Of a stretch of DNA of 64,000 bases, positions 1-9,266 are shown one piece after another. The first letter of the stretch is position 1; the number at the start of each line of letters is the position of its first letter. The notes below the pieces were generated by a model that was given only the letters and a program-made list of their open reading frames with translations, searched no databases and had not been told where the DNA came from. A program made the position numbers and the translations under genes. Origin of the DNA: Bacteroidales bacterium UBA3843 (GTDB lineage: Bacteria > Bacteroidota > Bacteroidia > Bacteroidales > Paludibacteraceae); NCBI GenBank assembly GCA_002392745.1, contig DGHR01000018.1, forward strand, positions 62,635 through 126,634, given 5' to 3'.

Positions 1-17
1 TATCGGCTATGCGGGTG

Positions 18-49
18 CAAAATTACTTTTTTTTTTTGATATATGCAAA
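18..49 (-). promoter_or_regulatory. Bacteroidetes-type promoter reading out of the window
   Basis: Read on the minus strand there is a -33 TTTG (positions 49-46), a 20-nt spacer and a -7 TAATTTTG (25-18). This matches the Bacteroides housekeeping sigma consensus. It should start transcription near position 10 and serve a gene left of the window, divergent from the nucleotidase gene. Confidence 0.6.
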
Positions 50-88
50 TTAAAATTTAAATCCATACATCATAAATACCTGATTTAA

Positions 89-120
89 TTTGCGTATGTC
101 GTAAAAAAGCACTACCTTTG
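89..120 (+). promoter_or_regulatory. Promoter of the YjjG-like gene, implying a leaderless mRNA
   Basis: TTTG at 89-92, a 20-nt spacer and TACCTTTG at 113-120. The expected transcription start lies about 5-8 nt past the -7 box, at or next to the GTG start codon at 125, so the message would have essentially no 5' leader. Confidence 0.65.
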
Positions 121-124
121 CAGC

Positions 125-805
125 GTGAAACGCTATCGGGTTATATTTTTAGATTGGGATGATACCATCGGAGACTGGAGTCATGCAGAACAGTGTGCCT
201 TGCAAGACTTGTACGCTATTTATCAGTTGAAATCAGTTTATCCGACAGCAGCGGATTTTATTGCTGCCTATAAGCCCTACAACATGGAGTTGTGGACTCA
301 ATACGGGCGTGGAGAAATCAGCAAAGAGGAGTTGCATTTCCAACGTTTTCATCATGTGATGGGTAATCCCGCGCAGGCAAGAGAGGCCGGCGATATATTT
401 TTGCAACTGACCAACAAGTATTTCTCTCTGATGCCGTACGCAGAGGAAACGGTACGCTATTTGGCGGAGAAATATCCTCTTACCATTATCAGTAACGGTT
501 TCAAGGAAGTGCAGTATTACAAGTTTGCGCATTCTGGTCTGCAGGATTATTTTTCCTACACGCTAATTAGTGAGGAAGTCGGCATCAACAAACCCCAACC
601 GCAACTGTTTGAAAAAGCCTTGCAGTTAAATGGTGTAAATGCAAACGAGGCATTAATGATAGGAGACAGTTATACCAGTGACATAGCCGGTGCAAAAGCT
701 GCGGGGATAGACAGCCTATGGATAAAATCGGACGGATTACCCGAAGAGGGGAAAGAGGCTACGTATATTGTGGCAGATTTACGTGGGGTAATGCAGATAG
801 TATGA
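125..805 (+). CDS. YjjG-family HAD phosphatase (noncanonical pyrimidine nucleotidase)
   Basis: A 226-residue HAD-superfamily hydrolase. The nucleophile motif DWDDT is at residues 10-14, motif II SNG at 123-125, the motif III lysine in NKPQP near 156, and motif IV GDSYTSD at 180-186. Length and the helical cap at about 17-100 fit the YjjG branch, which dephosphorylates (noncanonical) pyrimidine nucleoside monophosphates in the cytoplasm; that substrate is inferred from the family. The GTG at 125 is the only usable start, because an in-frame stop lies at 86-88 and the nucleophile motif begins ten codons in. The promoter abuts the start. grpE follows after 68 bp on the same strand and may be cotranscribed. 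Confidence 0.85.
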   Translation: MKRYRVIFLDWDDTIGDWSHAEQCALQDLYAIYQLKSVYPTAADFIAAYKPYNMELWTQYGRGEISKEELHFQRFHHVMGNPAQAREAGDIFLQLTNKYFSLMPYAEETVRYLAEKYPLTIISNGFKEVQYYKFAHSGLQDYFSYTLISEEVGINKPQPQLFEKALQLNGVNANEALMIGDSYTSDIAGAKAAGIDSLWIKSDGLPEEGKEATYIVADLRGVMQIV

Positions 806-873
806 CAAAATGGCAGAGATAAAGTGGTTGGCATGAGATTTGCCCCATTACAAGCAGAATATTAATTATAATT

Positions 874-1437
874 ATGAGCAAAGAAAAGCAAAACATAAAA
901 GACGAGAATTTGGAGAATCCCGTAGAACAAGAGAATCTGGATTCGCAAGAAGCGTCGGCTGGTCAGGAACAAACAGAGCCGACAATCGAAGAGCAATTGA
1001 CCGAGGCGCAGGAACGTATATCAGAACTGGAGGACAAGAACTTGCGTATGATGGCGGAGTTTGACAACTATCGCCGCCGTACCAACAAAGAGAAACTGGA
1101 ACTGATGGCGACTGCCGGAGAACGGATCTTCAAGGAAATGTTGCCATTGGTAGATGATTTTGAACGTGCTACAGAAGCAATGGACAAGACAGAGGATATC
1201 AATGCCCTGCGCGAAGGAATCCGGCTAATACAGCAGAAATTTGTTTCGTTTCTGGAAAAGAATGATGTGCATGCCATTGAAACGGACGGTGCAGATTTTA
1301 ACACGGATGAACATGAAGCGGTGACGACTTTTGCAGCCGGAGAGGATAAAAAGGGCAAGGTGATAGATTGTACCCAGCGAGGCTACAAACTGGGTGAGAA
1401 AGTAATACGATTTGCAAAAGTGGTCGTCGGTGAATAA
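874..1437 (+). CDS. grpE: GrpE, nucleotide exchange factor of DnaK
   Basis: A 187-residue GrpE. An acidic, Gln/Glu-rich N-terminus (to about residue 45) leads into a long coiled-coil helix carrying the Asn-Tyr-Arg-Arg-Arg stretch, followed by the C-terminal beta domain with EHEAVTTF and a closing segment on GYKLGEKVIRFAKVVVGE. GrpE releases ADP from DnaK and works with DnaJ, encoded directly downstream, in the cytosolic Hsp70 cycle; dnaK itself is not in the window. Start ATG at 874. A 141-bp gap separates it from dnaJ. No CIRCE or other heat-shock operator was seen upstream. Confidence 0.95.
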   Translation: MSKEKQNIKDENLENPVEQENLDSQEASAGQEQTEPTIEEQLTEAQERISELEDKNLRMMAEFDNYRRRTNKEKLELMATAGERIFKEMLPLVDDFERATEAMDKTEDINALREGIRLIQQKFVSFLEKNDVHAIETDGADFNTDEHEAVTTFAAGEDKKGKVIDCTQRGYKLGEKVIRFAKVVVGE

Positions 1438-1578
1438 TTCCGGTTTCCATTTGTTCATTTTCCATTTTCTTAAATGTTTCCATTTGGATGCTTGACCTAT
1501 TGACAAACAGTAAAGACACAATGGTAAAACGAATAAATAAAAGACCAAGTTGTAAATGACAAAATCGTGAATGATTTT

Positions 1579-2736
1579 ATGGCAGAAAAAAGAGATTATT
1601 ATGAAGTGCTCGGCGTCGACAAAACCGCCAGCGCCGAGGAGATAAAGAAAGCCTATCGCAAAAAGGCTATTCAATACCATCCCGATAAGAATCCTGGGGA
1701 TAAAGAGGCTGAAGAGAAATTCAAAGAGGCTGCCGAGGCCTATGAAGTGTTGTCTGACCCTCAGAAACGCCAGCGTTATGACCAATTTGGAATGGCCGGT
1801 ATGCAAGGTGCCGGCGGATTCAGTGCCGGCGGAATGTCGATGGAGGATATATTCTCTCATTTCGGAGATATTTTCGGCGGAGCCGGATTTGATTTAGGCG
1901 ACTTGTTTGGAGGTGGAGGCGGTGGCCGAAACCGTGGTCCTCGCGTCCGTCGAGGTAGCGATATGCGCGTGAAAGTGCATTTGACGCTCGAAGAGATTGC
2001 TGCCGGATGCGAGAAAAAAATCAAAGTCCGCAAACTGGTTCAATGCAAGGATTGTAACGGAACAGGAAGTGCAGACGGACGCACAGAGACATGCCCGACA
2101 TGCAAAGGATCCGGACGTACTATTCGTCAGCAACGCGGTATATTCGGAATGATGCAAGTCCAAACCGAGTGCGAGACATGCAACGGAGAAGGCACCGTGA
2201 TAAAAAACAAGTGTCCGAAATGTGGCGGTCAGGGCGTAGTGCGCGATGAAGAAATCATCACGATTACTATTCCGGCCGGTGTCGCAGGCGGTATGCAACT
2301 GACAGTCCCCGGCAAGGGAAATGCAGCTCCATATGGAGGTGTAAATGGAGACTTGCTGGTATTGATTGAAGAGGAAGAACATAAGGATTTCATCCGCCAG
2401 GATAGCGATTTGATATATAATCTTCTTCTGGATATGCCGACAGCCGTTCTGGGTGGACAAGTGCAAATCCCGACCCTGACAGGCGAGGCCAAGATTACCA
2501 TTACTCCGGGAACACAACCCGGCAAAGTGCTGCGCATGAGAGGTAAAGGGTTGCCGCAGATAGACCAATACGGGCGTAATTACGGAACCGGAGATTTGTT
2601 AATCAACGTAAGTGTGTATATCCCTGAAAAACTGAGCAAAGACGAACGCAAACTAATCGAACAGTTGCAAGACAGCCCGAACATTGCTCCGGGAACCGCA
2701 AACAAAAAGAATTTTTTCCAAAACCTGTTTGGCTAA
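1579..2736 (+). CDS. dnaJ: DnaJ, Hsp40 co-chaperone
   Basis: A full-length type I DnaJ. The J domain carries YHPDKNPGD with HPD at residues 34-36. A Gly/Phe-rich linker with a GGGGGG run follows, then four CxxCxGxG zinc motifs (CKDCNGTG, CPTCKGSG, CETCNGEG, CPKCGGQG), then the substrate-binding C-terminal domain. It stimulates DnaK ATPase and delivers unfolded clients. An in-frame GTG at 1567 would add four residues, but ATG 1579 gives the canonical MAEKRDYYEVLG start and is preferred (385 aa). The stop overlaps the next ATG by one base (TAATG), so the outer-membrane genes downstream are probably translationally coupled to it. Confidence 0.95.
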   Translation: MAEKRDYYEVLGVDKTASAEEIKKAYRKKAIQYHPDKNPGDKEAEEKFKEAAEAYEVLSDPQKRQRYDQFGMAGMQGAGGFSAGGMSMEDIFSHFGDIFGGAGFDLGDLFGGGGGGRNRGPRVRRGSDMRVKVHLTLEEIAAGCEKKIKVRKLVQCKDCNGTGSADGRTETCPTCKGSGRTIRQQRGIFGMMQVQTECETCNGEGTVIKNKCPKCGGQGVVRDEEIITITIPAGVAGGMQLTVPGKGNAAPYGGVNGDLLVLIEEEEHKDFIRQDSDLIYNLLLDMPTAVLGGQVQIPTLTGEAKITITPGTQPGKVLRMRGKGLPQIDQYGRNYGTGDLLINVSVYIPEKLSKDERKLIEQLQDSPNIAPGTANKKNFFQNLFG

Positions 2737-3599
2737 TGAAGCAGAGGAGGCTATGGATAGTGACAATAGTATTGTGCCTGTGCATGTATACGCGTGCAGA
2801 GGTCCCCATAGTCGCTCCTGATCTCAGCCAACCAACCGGTATCGCACCTGCTTATTTTGGACCTAACGCCTTTCCCGTACCGGAGATGACGGACGGTAGA
2901 ACAAACAGCCATCTGCGCCTTGAATTGGCGGCGGATGGCTATTTCGGTTATCAAAACAACCGCACAGCAGATGTATTCATGCGGCTTTCTGTACCGCTAT
3001 TCACCCGATGGGCTAATCTGACAATATGGATGCCGGTATATGAATGGTACAACCAATATGACGGGAAAGGAAGCGGTGCGGGCGATGCATATGTGTCCAC
3101 GGAAATACAGGTGTTGCATAGCGACTGGTTCCATTCGGATAAAGCGAAATGGATTCCGCAGGCTGCCATACGTGTGGGCCTGAAATCCGCTAGCGGAGGA
3201 CAGTTCGAACGCCGGAGACACTTTGATACGCCGGGCTATTTTTTTGACCTGAGTATAGGCAACTCGCTCAGGCACAAGGACTGGGAGTTCCGTCTGGCAG
3301 GGTCGGCCGGATTCCTGTGCTGGCAGACGGATAATGGACGTCAGAACGATGCGGTCATGTATGGACTTCAGGCGTTGGCTAAACATAAGTATGTGTCGCT
3401 ACAGGCTACATGGGGAGGCTATGTGGGTTGGGAACGTCACGGCGATGCACCCATGATTCTTCGTGCTAAGTTGGCCGGTCATGTCAAAGGTTTTGAACCT
3501 TATCTCCAGTATCAATGGGGAATAAAAGACTATCCCTTCCACCAGGTTCGCATAGGCTTGGCCTATCATATTAATATTCTTCGTCCTAAGACCCCATGA
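2736..3599 (+). CDS. Predicted outer-membrane beta-barrel protein
   Basis: A 287-residue protein with a signal peptide (basic start, hydrophobic core to about residue 20, cleavage near TRAEV). The rest is made of alternating aromatic/polar strands such as HLRLELAADGYFGYQ, LSVPLFTRWANLTIWMPVYEW and FEPYLQYQWGI, typical of a small outer-membrane barrel. No family was recognised with certainty. It starts inside the dnaJ stop codon and ends with a 4-base ATGA overlap with the larger barrel gene downstream. The two barrels are probably made together; a partner relationship is inference. Confidence 0.6.
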   Translation: MKQRRLWIVTIVLCLCMYTRAEVPIVAPDLSQPTGIAPAYFGPNAFPVPEMTDGRTNSHLRLELAADGYFGYQNNRTADVFMRLSVPLFTRWANLTIWMPVYEWYNQYDGKGSGAGDAYVSTEIQVLHSDWFHSDKAKWIPQAAIRVGLKSASGGQFERRRHFDTPGYFFDLSIGNSLRHKDWEFRLAGSAGFLCWQTDNGRQNDAVMYGLQALAKHKYVSLQATWGGYVGWERHGDAPMILRAKLAGHVKGFEPYLQYQWGIKDYPFHQVRIGLAYHINILRPKTP

Positions 3600-5965
3600 A
3601 GCGCTGGTTCTTCATAGGGGTTCTGTTGGCTCTTACGCATTCTCTTTATTCTGCTGCACTGGGCGTTGATAGCGTGAGTAGTACATTCTTTCGAGATTGG
3701 TATCAAACTACCGACCTCAGCCATTATTTGGATAACAGCAGTCCGTATGTGGTCTACGAAACAGAGACGACAGGCGAATGGAATCTGGGCGATAGAAGGG
3801 TCTTTTCTATTGCCGGCAATTCTTTCCGCCAGACTAAGTATTCCCTTAACGGGATGCGTGTGGACAGCCGTACGCAGCCCGGGGATGCGCTCTTGTACTT
3901 CGGTATGGACCGCACCTCGCTGGCGCTGGATTATCATCGTGGAGAGTTGTCCTTCTCGGATGATAGTACCCAGCAGTGCGTTGTGCGGCTGACGGGGAAT
4001 GCGGGTGGATTAGGAGGCATTTCTCCCGGCACACGTCAACTCATCAACCTCTTTCACCACTCAGCCTCCGAACGTACGATAGACTCGCGCCCTGTTCAGA
4101 TGCGCAATCATATTCTGGGAGCCGGTACGGCTGAGGCTACTTTTGCAATATCGGCCTACGGACAGCGGTATTATCAGCATGCATATGTGCATTATGGCCA
4201 GCGCCGGCTGACTGCTTTCAACCATACGGGCATCAGCGGCATGTTCGATGCGGCATGTTATGCGGCGCAGTTGGACGGACAGATACCCGTTCGCAGCAAT
4301 CCCGGCTGGGACAAGTTAAACTATTTCCTGATAGCCAAGGGACGTTCGGACTATGGCTCGGAGTTCTATCTCAACCATAACGAACTGGCGCAACAGCAGA
4401 TGTACCAACTGGGACTGTATGCAGCGAAGAAATTTGCCGACAACGGAAAAATAGTGTATGGCGTGAGTTACGAGATGAACCAACTCCGCCATGATAGTCT
4501 CTCTTTTGCAAGAAATGTCATAGACCAAGACGGCGAAGCTTTCGAACCCTGGTATCCCGATGGCCGGCAGCATAGTATCAATCTGTCGGTGCGATATGAC
4601 CGGTCTCTGTTGCCTTGGTTGCGGGTGCATGCGGAGGGATATAACTCCTTGCTGCATTTCCATCCTACTGCGGAGGAGTGGAACAATTCCGTCTATGCGC
4701 AGTCAATAGAAGACCTGTCGCCGACACAATTATATACCTGCCATTGGACTTCACATGCTTTCACAGCGGGCATTTTGGAGAACGAGGCGCGGGTAATCGC
4801 AGAGAAAGAGGTGGCGAAGGGGCTGCGTTTGTATGGTCATTTGGGAGTCTCGTTTGACGGAGTTGTGCTTGGAGAGGGGAAAACGGTCATTAGTCCTAAT
4901 TGGTTGGCGAAATTCGCATTGGATTATCAGCCGGTGTGGTGGTTCCGTTTTGGAGTGTCTGCCGGTCATCATCGAATGTCTTATTCCTGGAATGAGGTGC
5001 GCTATCTGAGCAATGATTATATGAACGGAGAGTTGTGCTATACGGACAACTCCTTCATGACAACAACCGGCGGCAGATTCCATACGCAGGACAACCGCCT
5101 GTGGATGCACCAGCCCTCGTATGCAGTAGTGGATATCCCTGTCTATTTCACGTTTGGCCGTTCGCGAAGACATGAAATAGCGGTGTTGAGTACCTATCGA
5201 GCCTATTACAACCAATGGTTCACCCGTTTGGCCGATGGTGCCGAGACGGGGCAATACACACTCACCACACAGCCGCTGAATCTGCTGTCTTCTCAACCCG
5301 GAACGCTGACTCCCTATTATATCTCCAACCTGATTCGCTATACCTATAACGGCCGCAAATGGTTTGTGCAATTGAGCTGGCAGAGCTTTTTGATGTCCGG
5401 TTTCAGTTCACTGGGAAATGGCCCCTTGCATAATAATATCGGTGCTCTGTCCGAGACTACCGCAGACCCGAATACGTTTATTGTTCCGCCTGAAGGCGAC
5501 AAACCATACCAGGCAAATGGCCGCCTGAATCAAGACCGTGCCTATATCGCCCGTCTGCAAGTGACCTACAATGCCTGCAAGTATTTCTCTGTGGGCTTGA
5601 ACTTCAAGTTCAAAGACGGACAACCGTTTTCTACTTTCGTAGCTAAGACGCAGATGGTAGACGGGCATACACAGATGGTAATAGTGCCGTCTGATGCCAG
5701 GGGAATCAATCCTGTGAATAATCATTTTGGGAAACGCAAGGATGCGTTCTTCAATCTTGAACTGCGTGCCACAGGCCGATGGTGGGTTCGCGATGTCCCG
5801 ATGTCGCTGGAAGTGCTATGCTACAACCTGTATGATTTCGGAACCGAACTGACTGAATATACGTTTGATGCCTATAGCGCTGTCCCAGGCCGCACTGTGA
5901 TGAGCCTCTGTATTCCGCGGGGTCTATTGTTCACTCTGCGCGTCGGATTGGAGAAAGATAAATAG
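3596..5965 (+). CDS. Large outer-membrane receptor-like protein (TonB-dependent-receptor-like barrel)
   Basis: A 789-residue secreted protein. After a signal peptide of about 20 residues comes a plug-like stretch (IAGNSFRQTKYSLNGMRVD) reminiscent of a TonB-receptor plug. A long series of amphipathic aromatic strands ends in a hydrophobic C-terminal strand (LLFTLRVGLEKDK). No TonB box or carboxypeptidase-like N-terminal domain is evident, so it is at most a divergent receptor. It overlaps the preceding barrel gene by four bases (ATGA). Its 3' end overlaps the convergent O-antigen ligase gene by 42 bp. Substrate unknown. Confidence 0.6.
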   Translation: MKRWFFIGVLLALTHSLYSAALGVDSVSSTFFRDWYQTTDLSHYLDNSSPYVVYETETTGEWNLGDRRVFSIAGNSFRQTKYSLNGMRVDSRTQPGDALLYFGMDRTSLALDYHRGELSFSDDSTQQCVVRLTGNAGGLGGISPGTRQLINLFHHSASERTIDSRPVQMRNHILGAGTAEATFAISAYGQRYYQHAYVHYGQRRLTAFNHTGISGMFDAACYAAQLDGQIPVRSNPGWDKLNYFLIAKGRSDYGSEFYLNHNELAQQQMYQLGLYAAKKFADNGKIVYGVSYEMNQLRHDSLSFARNVIDQDGEAFEPWYPDGRQHSINLSVRYDRSLLPWLRVHAEGYNSLLHFHPTAEEWNNSVYAQSIEDLSPTQLYTCHWTSHAFTAGILENEARVIAEKEVAKGLRLYGHLGVSFDGVVLGEGKTVISPNWLAKFALDYQPVWWFRFGVSAGHHRMSYSWNEVRYLSNDYMNGELCYTDNSFMTTTGGRFHTQDNRLWMHQPSYAVVDIPVYFTFGRSRRHEIAVLSTYRAYYNQWFTRLADGAETGQYTLTTQPLNLLSSQPGTLTPYYISNLIRYTYNGRKWFVQLSWQSFLMSGFSSLGNGPLHNNIGALSETTADPNTFIVPPEGDKPYQANGRLNQDRAYIARLQVTYNACKYFSVGLNFKFKDGQPFSTFVAKTQMVDGHTQMVIVPSDARGINPVNNHFGKRKDAFFNLELRATGRWWVRDVPMSLEVLCYNLYDFGTELTEYTFDAYSAVPGRTVMSLCIPRGLLFTLRVGLEKDK

Positions 5966-7168
5966 CATTCCTACTGCCCATAGCGCAATCCCGCAAAACG
6001 AGGCAAACATACAATCCGTAAACATATTCATCATAAATAGGACAGTCATCAAGACGGCTGTCTTCTTCCCCTTGTTGCTCGCACACAGAGGAACAGCCAA
6101 CCATGCGGCAATGAATAGAAGCATTCCAAAGATACCGATTTCCATTGCTTCTGTCAGATACTGGTTATGCGGATGAAAATGCTGCTCGCCCCCGTAAGAA
6201 TACCCCTTTTCATGGAAAATCTCGTATATATATTCTCTGCTTTGCCCTCCTCCCAAGCCGTATAGCAGGTAGTCGGAAGGATTTTGCAGCGCGGCGCCCC
6301 AGATATTAAACCGCACGTTGTGCTCTGGGCTGATTTCGCGTATCCGGCTTATGTCCGAGAGGTGGACATCATGCATACGCGGATGCATTTGCAGCACCAA
6401 TCCGCCTAAGACCATTACCAGCAGCAGGACACCTGTCCCGTATTTCCACCGCATGGGACGTGGAAATGCATATAGAATACCCACTGCCAGCAATGCTGCG
6501 GCTGTCAGTACGGATTGGCGGGAGCCCGTTAGTGGAATAGTGGAAACCATGACCGCCAGGGACGGAAGTAATACATGCCATTTGTTTTTCCATAACTGGC
6601 AGGCAATACATGCTCCAAACAATTCTACACTGCATAGAAACAAACGGTGCTTCAGTACGGAGATATTATCCGATACAAATAAATGCCAGTTGGGCAGGTT
6701 GTAGTTCCACGCCATCCGCCCGTGGGCGATGGTTGCCAATTCTGGATGATGGTAGAAGACTGTCAGCGTGATGATATAAAAAGGGACAGCAATGAGACAA
6801 CTGTATACCAGCACTTTCCCTGCTGTACGCCAGTCATAGTACCGGTTGACACCCCATAAAGCAATTGGCACTACCAGCGCAAAGGTCATACACCGCTCCA
6901 TCTGTGACCCCCAGGCTGCATGATCTGGAGCCCATAGACCGGATACGGCTTTCCAGCCATACCATAACCCGAATAATAGGAACGGAATAATCATCTTGTT
7001 TGTTCTGGGCGATGCGGGACGATGCAACCATCTGCCTTCCAATAACCAACTTATAGCCCATAATACCATTGCATAGCGTATAGCTATCTGTGGGAAGGGC
7101 AACAATGCGACGAATGCTAAAAAGAAGCCGTAATTAATCTTTCCGACTATATTCCGGTATGTGTTCAT
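5924..7168 (-). CDS. O-antigen ligase family membrane protein (WaaL-like)
   Basis: A 414-residue polytopic membrane protein with about ten or more hydrophobic segments and a large periplasmic-type loop. The loop contains GLGGGQSREYIYE and HFHPHNQYLTEAMEIGIFGMLLF; the H-x-HNQYL stretch is the landmark of the Wzy/WaaL ligase family. It would transfer an undecaprenyl-linked glycan to lipid A-core at the periplasmic face. The ATG at 7168 overlaps the stop of the upstream gene (ATGA) and is preferred over a longer TTG-started reading. It is the last gene of the minus-strand glycan block and overlaps the convergent receptor-like gene by 42 bp. A Wzy polymerase role cannot be excluded. Confidence 0.8.
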   Translation of the reverse strand: MNTYRNIVGKINYGFFLAFVALLPFPQIAIRYAMVLWAISWLLEGRWLHRPASPRTNKMIIPFLLFGLWYGWKAVSGLWAPDHAAWGSQMERCMTFALVVPIALWGVNRYYDWRTAGKVLVYSCLIAVPFYIITLTVFYHHPELATIAHGRMAWNYNLPNWHLFVSDNISVLKHRLFLCSVELFGACIACQLWKNKWHVLLPSLAVMVSTIPLTGSRQSVLTAAALLAVGILYAFPRPMRWKYGTGVLLLVMVLGGLVLQMHPRMHDVHLSDISRIREISPEHNVRFNIWGAALQNPSDYLLYGLGGGQSREYIYEIFHEKGYSYGGEQHFHPHNQYLTEAMEIGIFGMLLFIAAWLAVPLCASNKGKKTAVLMTVLFMMNMFTDCMFASFCGIALWAVGMLFIFLQSDAQSEQ

Positions 7169-8565
7169 AAGTTGGTAATTCCTTGTTTGATATGCTTGTG
7201 CCACCGATGGCTGATGATATATTCCGAGTCGTACTGTCCGTCCTCTCCCATAGATTGTGCATAGGAGCGCGCCATCACGGCAAGCGCCTCTCGGTCGATA
7301 TTCAGTCTCTCGAAATTTTGCAACCGGCGGGTGCGGGTGAGCGTCTTGTAGAAATGAATACGGTTGAGGTCCACTATTTCTATGCGGCTTCCGTCTTTGT
7401 TAAAAAGAATATTTCCGCCAGAGTAGTCGCGATGGAGAATACCCCGCTTGTGAAGCGTGGCGGTGAAGCTACCGATGGCGGATAATATCTTGTCTCTATT
7501 GGGGAAAAGCGGAGCACCAATCAGGTCGTTGAACGTAAACGCGCAGGGCGATACCTCGCTGGCGTACCAGCTTTCGCGTAAAATACCACAAATCCGCACT
7601 TCGCGATAGGCGACAGGCGCAGGGGTTAGTCCCTGCATACGAAGAGCGTTCTCGTAACTGCGGCGTGCTTTGCTGCGTCCGATAAGGCCATACCATATAC
7701 CGCGCCACAGCCTCGGTGTAGCAAACTGCTTGACCATTACACCGTCTGTTAGGCGAAGGGTGTTCCGCCGATGGAAAATTACTTCACCCTCCGTCCATCG
7801 GTCAAAATCGCCTGTCTGCTTTACGGAGCGGAAGAGATTGAGAAACCGGCTCCACGAACGGTGGTAATGCAAGGGACCGCCCATGTATTTCTCCATATAA
7901 GCCGGATGGCGGCGGTTGATGGCATCCACGATGGCGTGCTTCATGTTTTTGGCAGTGTGACGGCGGCTGCCTTTCGTAACGCGGTAGTATAGTCCTGTTT
8001 CATCCAGACGGATATATCTGCCGCCCAGTTCCATCATCGAGAGCCAGAAATCCCAGTCCTCACGGTAGATATCTTCTTCGCAGAACCCGCCGGCTTTTTG
8101 CCAGTCGGCTTTGCGGAAGAGAGATGATATATGTATCATGTTTCTGTGTGCCAGCCTCTCAGGTGAGTACTCCGGTAGTTTCCATTCGCCGGTCCTCTCT
8201 CCGAAAAATGCGGCCTTGCATCCAATCACGCGGATGTCGTCGCGGATGGCTTCTACAGCGTGCTCAATATAGGTGCTGCTGATTTTGTCATCGGCATCTA
8301 CGGGGAGTATCCAACTCCCTTTTGCTGCCCTGATAGCATGGTTGCGGGCGGCGCTGACACCTCCGTTCTCTTGGTGTATCACCTTTGTCTCCGGGTTAGT
8401 TTGGGCAAACTCCTGTGCTATGCGGAGACTGTCATCGGTACTGCCGTCATCTACCACCACAATCTCTATCGGCCTGTAGGTGGAGGCAACAACGCTCTCC
8501 AGCGTCTCGCGGATGTATGGCGCTGCATTATACAAGGGTACTATGACGGATACCAATGGTTTCAT
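7165..8565 (-). CDS. Fusion: GT2 glycosyltransferase plus LPS (Kdo)-kinase-like domain
   Basis: A 466-residue two-domain protein. Residues 1-240 are a GT-A fold family 2 glycosyltransferase, with VSVIVPLYN at the start, DDGS at 39-42 and DADD at 90-93. Residues from about 265 to 440 look like the lipopolysaccharide kinase (InaA/WaaP/RIO) fold: an N-lobe lysine in VMVKQF, the catalytic loop HRDYSGGN at 378-385, and IVDLN at about 397-401 replacing DFG. One polypeptide could add a sugar to the LPS core and phosphorylate it; that coupling is inference. It overlaps both neighbours by four bases and sits between another GT2 and the ligase, so it belongs to surface-glycan assembly. Confidence 0.85.
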   Translation of the reverse strand: MKPLVSVIVPLYNAAPYIRETLESVVASTYRPIEIVVVDDGSTDDSLRIAQEFAQTNPETKVIHQENGGVSAARNHAIRAAKGSWILPVDADDKISSTYIEHAVEAIRDDIRVIGCKAAFFGERTGEWKLPEYSPERLAHRNMIHISSLFRKADWQKAGGFCEEDIYREDWDFWLSMMELGGRYIRLDETGLYYRVTKGSRRHTAKNMKHAIVDAINRRHPAYMEKYMGGPLHYHRSWSRFLNLFRSVKQTGDFDRWTEGEVIFHRRNTLRLTDGVMVKQFATPRLWRGIWYGLIGRSKARRSYENALRMQGLTPAPVAYREVRICGILRESWYASEVSPCAFTFNDLIGAPLFPNRDKILSAIGSFTATLHKRGILHRDYSGGNILFNKDGSRIEIVDLNRIHFYKTLTRTRRLQNFERLNIDREALAVMARSYAQSMGEDGQYDSEYIISHRWHKHIKQGITNL

Positions 8566-9266
8566 ATTTTATCTCTTCGTTGGGTTAGCTTGCGCCAATA
8601 ATACACAATCGGATTCGTATATTTGAGCTGCTTCCATGGCCTGCTGGAGTGGGGACGATGGAGCACCGGATTGCTGATTTGGAGGAGGTTCTTGAAGCCC
8701 AGTTCGGTGGACTTATGGGAGATATGCACATCGTACCAGTTCTTTGTCTCATCCAGCAACTTGAAATCGTAGGCGAGGAGAAATGCGTTGGAGAGAAGGG
8801 TGCAACAGAAGGAAAATCGCTTCTTGCTCTCTCCGTCTTGTTTCAGCCGCCGTGCGTACTCGTAGGGGAAATTGATTTCTCCCGTCTCATTGACCGTTAC
8901 TGCTGCTACCATTCCTACACCATCCGTTACAGCCTCCTGCAACCGTGTGATTGTGTCCGGTCGCACCATCACATCGCTCTCAATGATGATGAGGTGGGAA
9001 CCATTTTCCAGTGCTTTCTGCTGCGCATTGATGAGTACCCATCGGTAGTTGGGAGAGGGGTGATTGACATACTCGCTGAGGTGCAAAACCTCTATCCCTG
9101 TCTCTTTGACCAGAGTGTCCAGACGCGTAGCGTTCTGAGGTGAGGAATAATCGTCATATACGGTCAGCGTGTACCCTGCGGATACGATGGCACGGATTGC
9201 TTCCTCTGTCGTCTCAATGGAATCCTTGACCGGCATGATAATATGTATCGTCTGGCTCTCTACCAT
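8562..9266 (-). CDS. Family 2 glycosyltransferase
   Basis: A 234-residue GT-A glycosyltransferase. The nucleotide-sugar strand IIMPVKDS is near the N-terminus, DDYSS is at about 37-41, and the metal-binding acidic motif lies in LIIIESDVMV near residue 95, with the acceptor loop around residue 130. It lacks membrane segments and should act at the cytoplasmic face on a lipid-linked or LPS-core acceptor. Donor and acceptor cannot be told from sequence. It overlaps the Wzi gene upstream by 7 bp and the fusion gene downstream by 4 bp (ATGA). Confidence 0.85.
   Translation of the reverse strand: MVESQTIHIIMPVKDSIETTEEAIRAIVSAGYTLTVYDDYSSPQNATRLDTLVKETGIEVLHLSEYVNHPSPNYRWVLINAQQKALENGSHLIIIESDVMVRPDTITRLQEAVTDGVGMVAAVTVNETGEINFPYEYARRLKQDGESKKRFSFCCTLLSNAFLLAYDFKLLDETKNWYDVHISHKSTELGFKNLLQISNPVLHRPHSSRPWKQLKYTNPIVYYWRKLTQRRDKI

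Noticed and set aside
840..1064. 74-codon plus-strand frame over the grpE start
   Set aside because: Out of frame with the obvious grpE; Arg-rich shadow translation.
1441..1500. Pyrimidine-rich ccatttg/ttcattt stretch before dnaJ as a heptamer array
   Set aside because: Period 7 holds for only two or three units; too weak to list.
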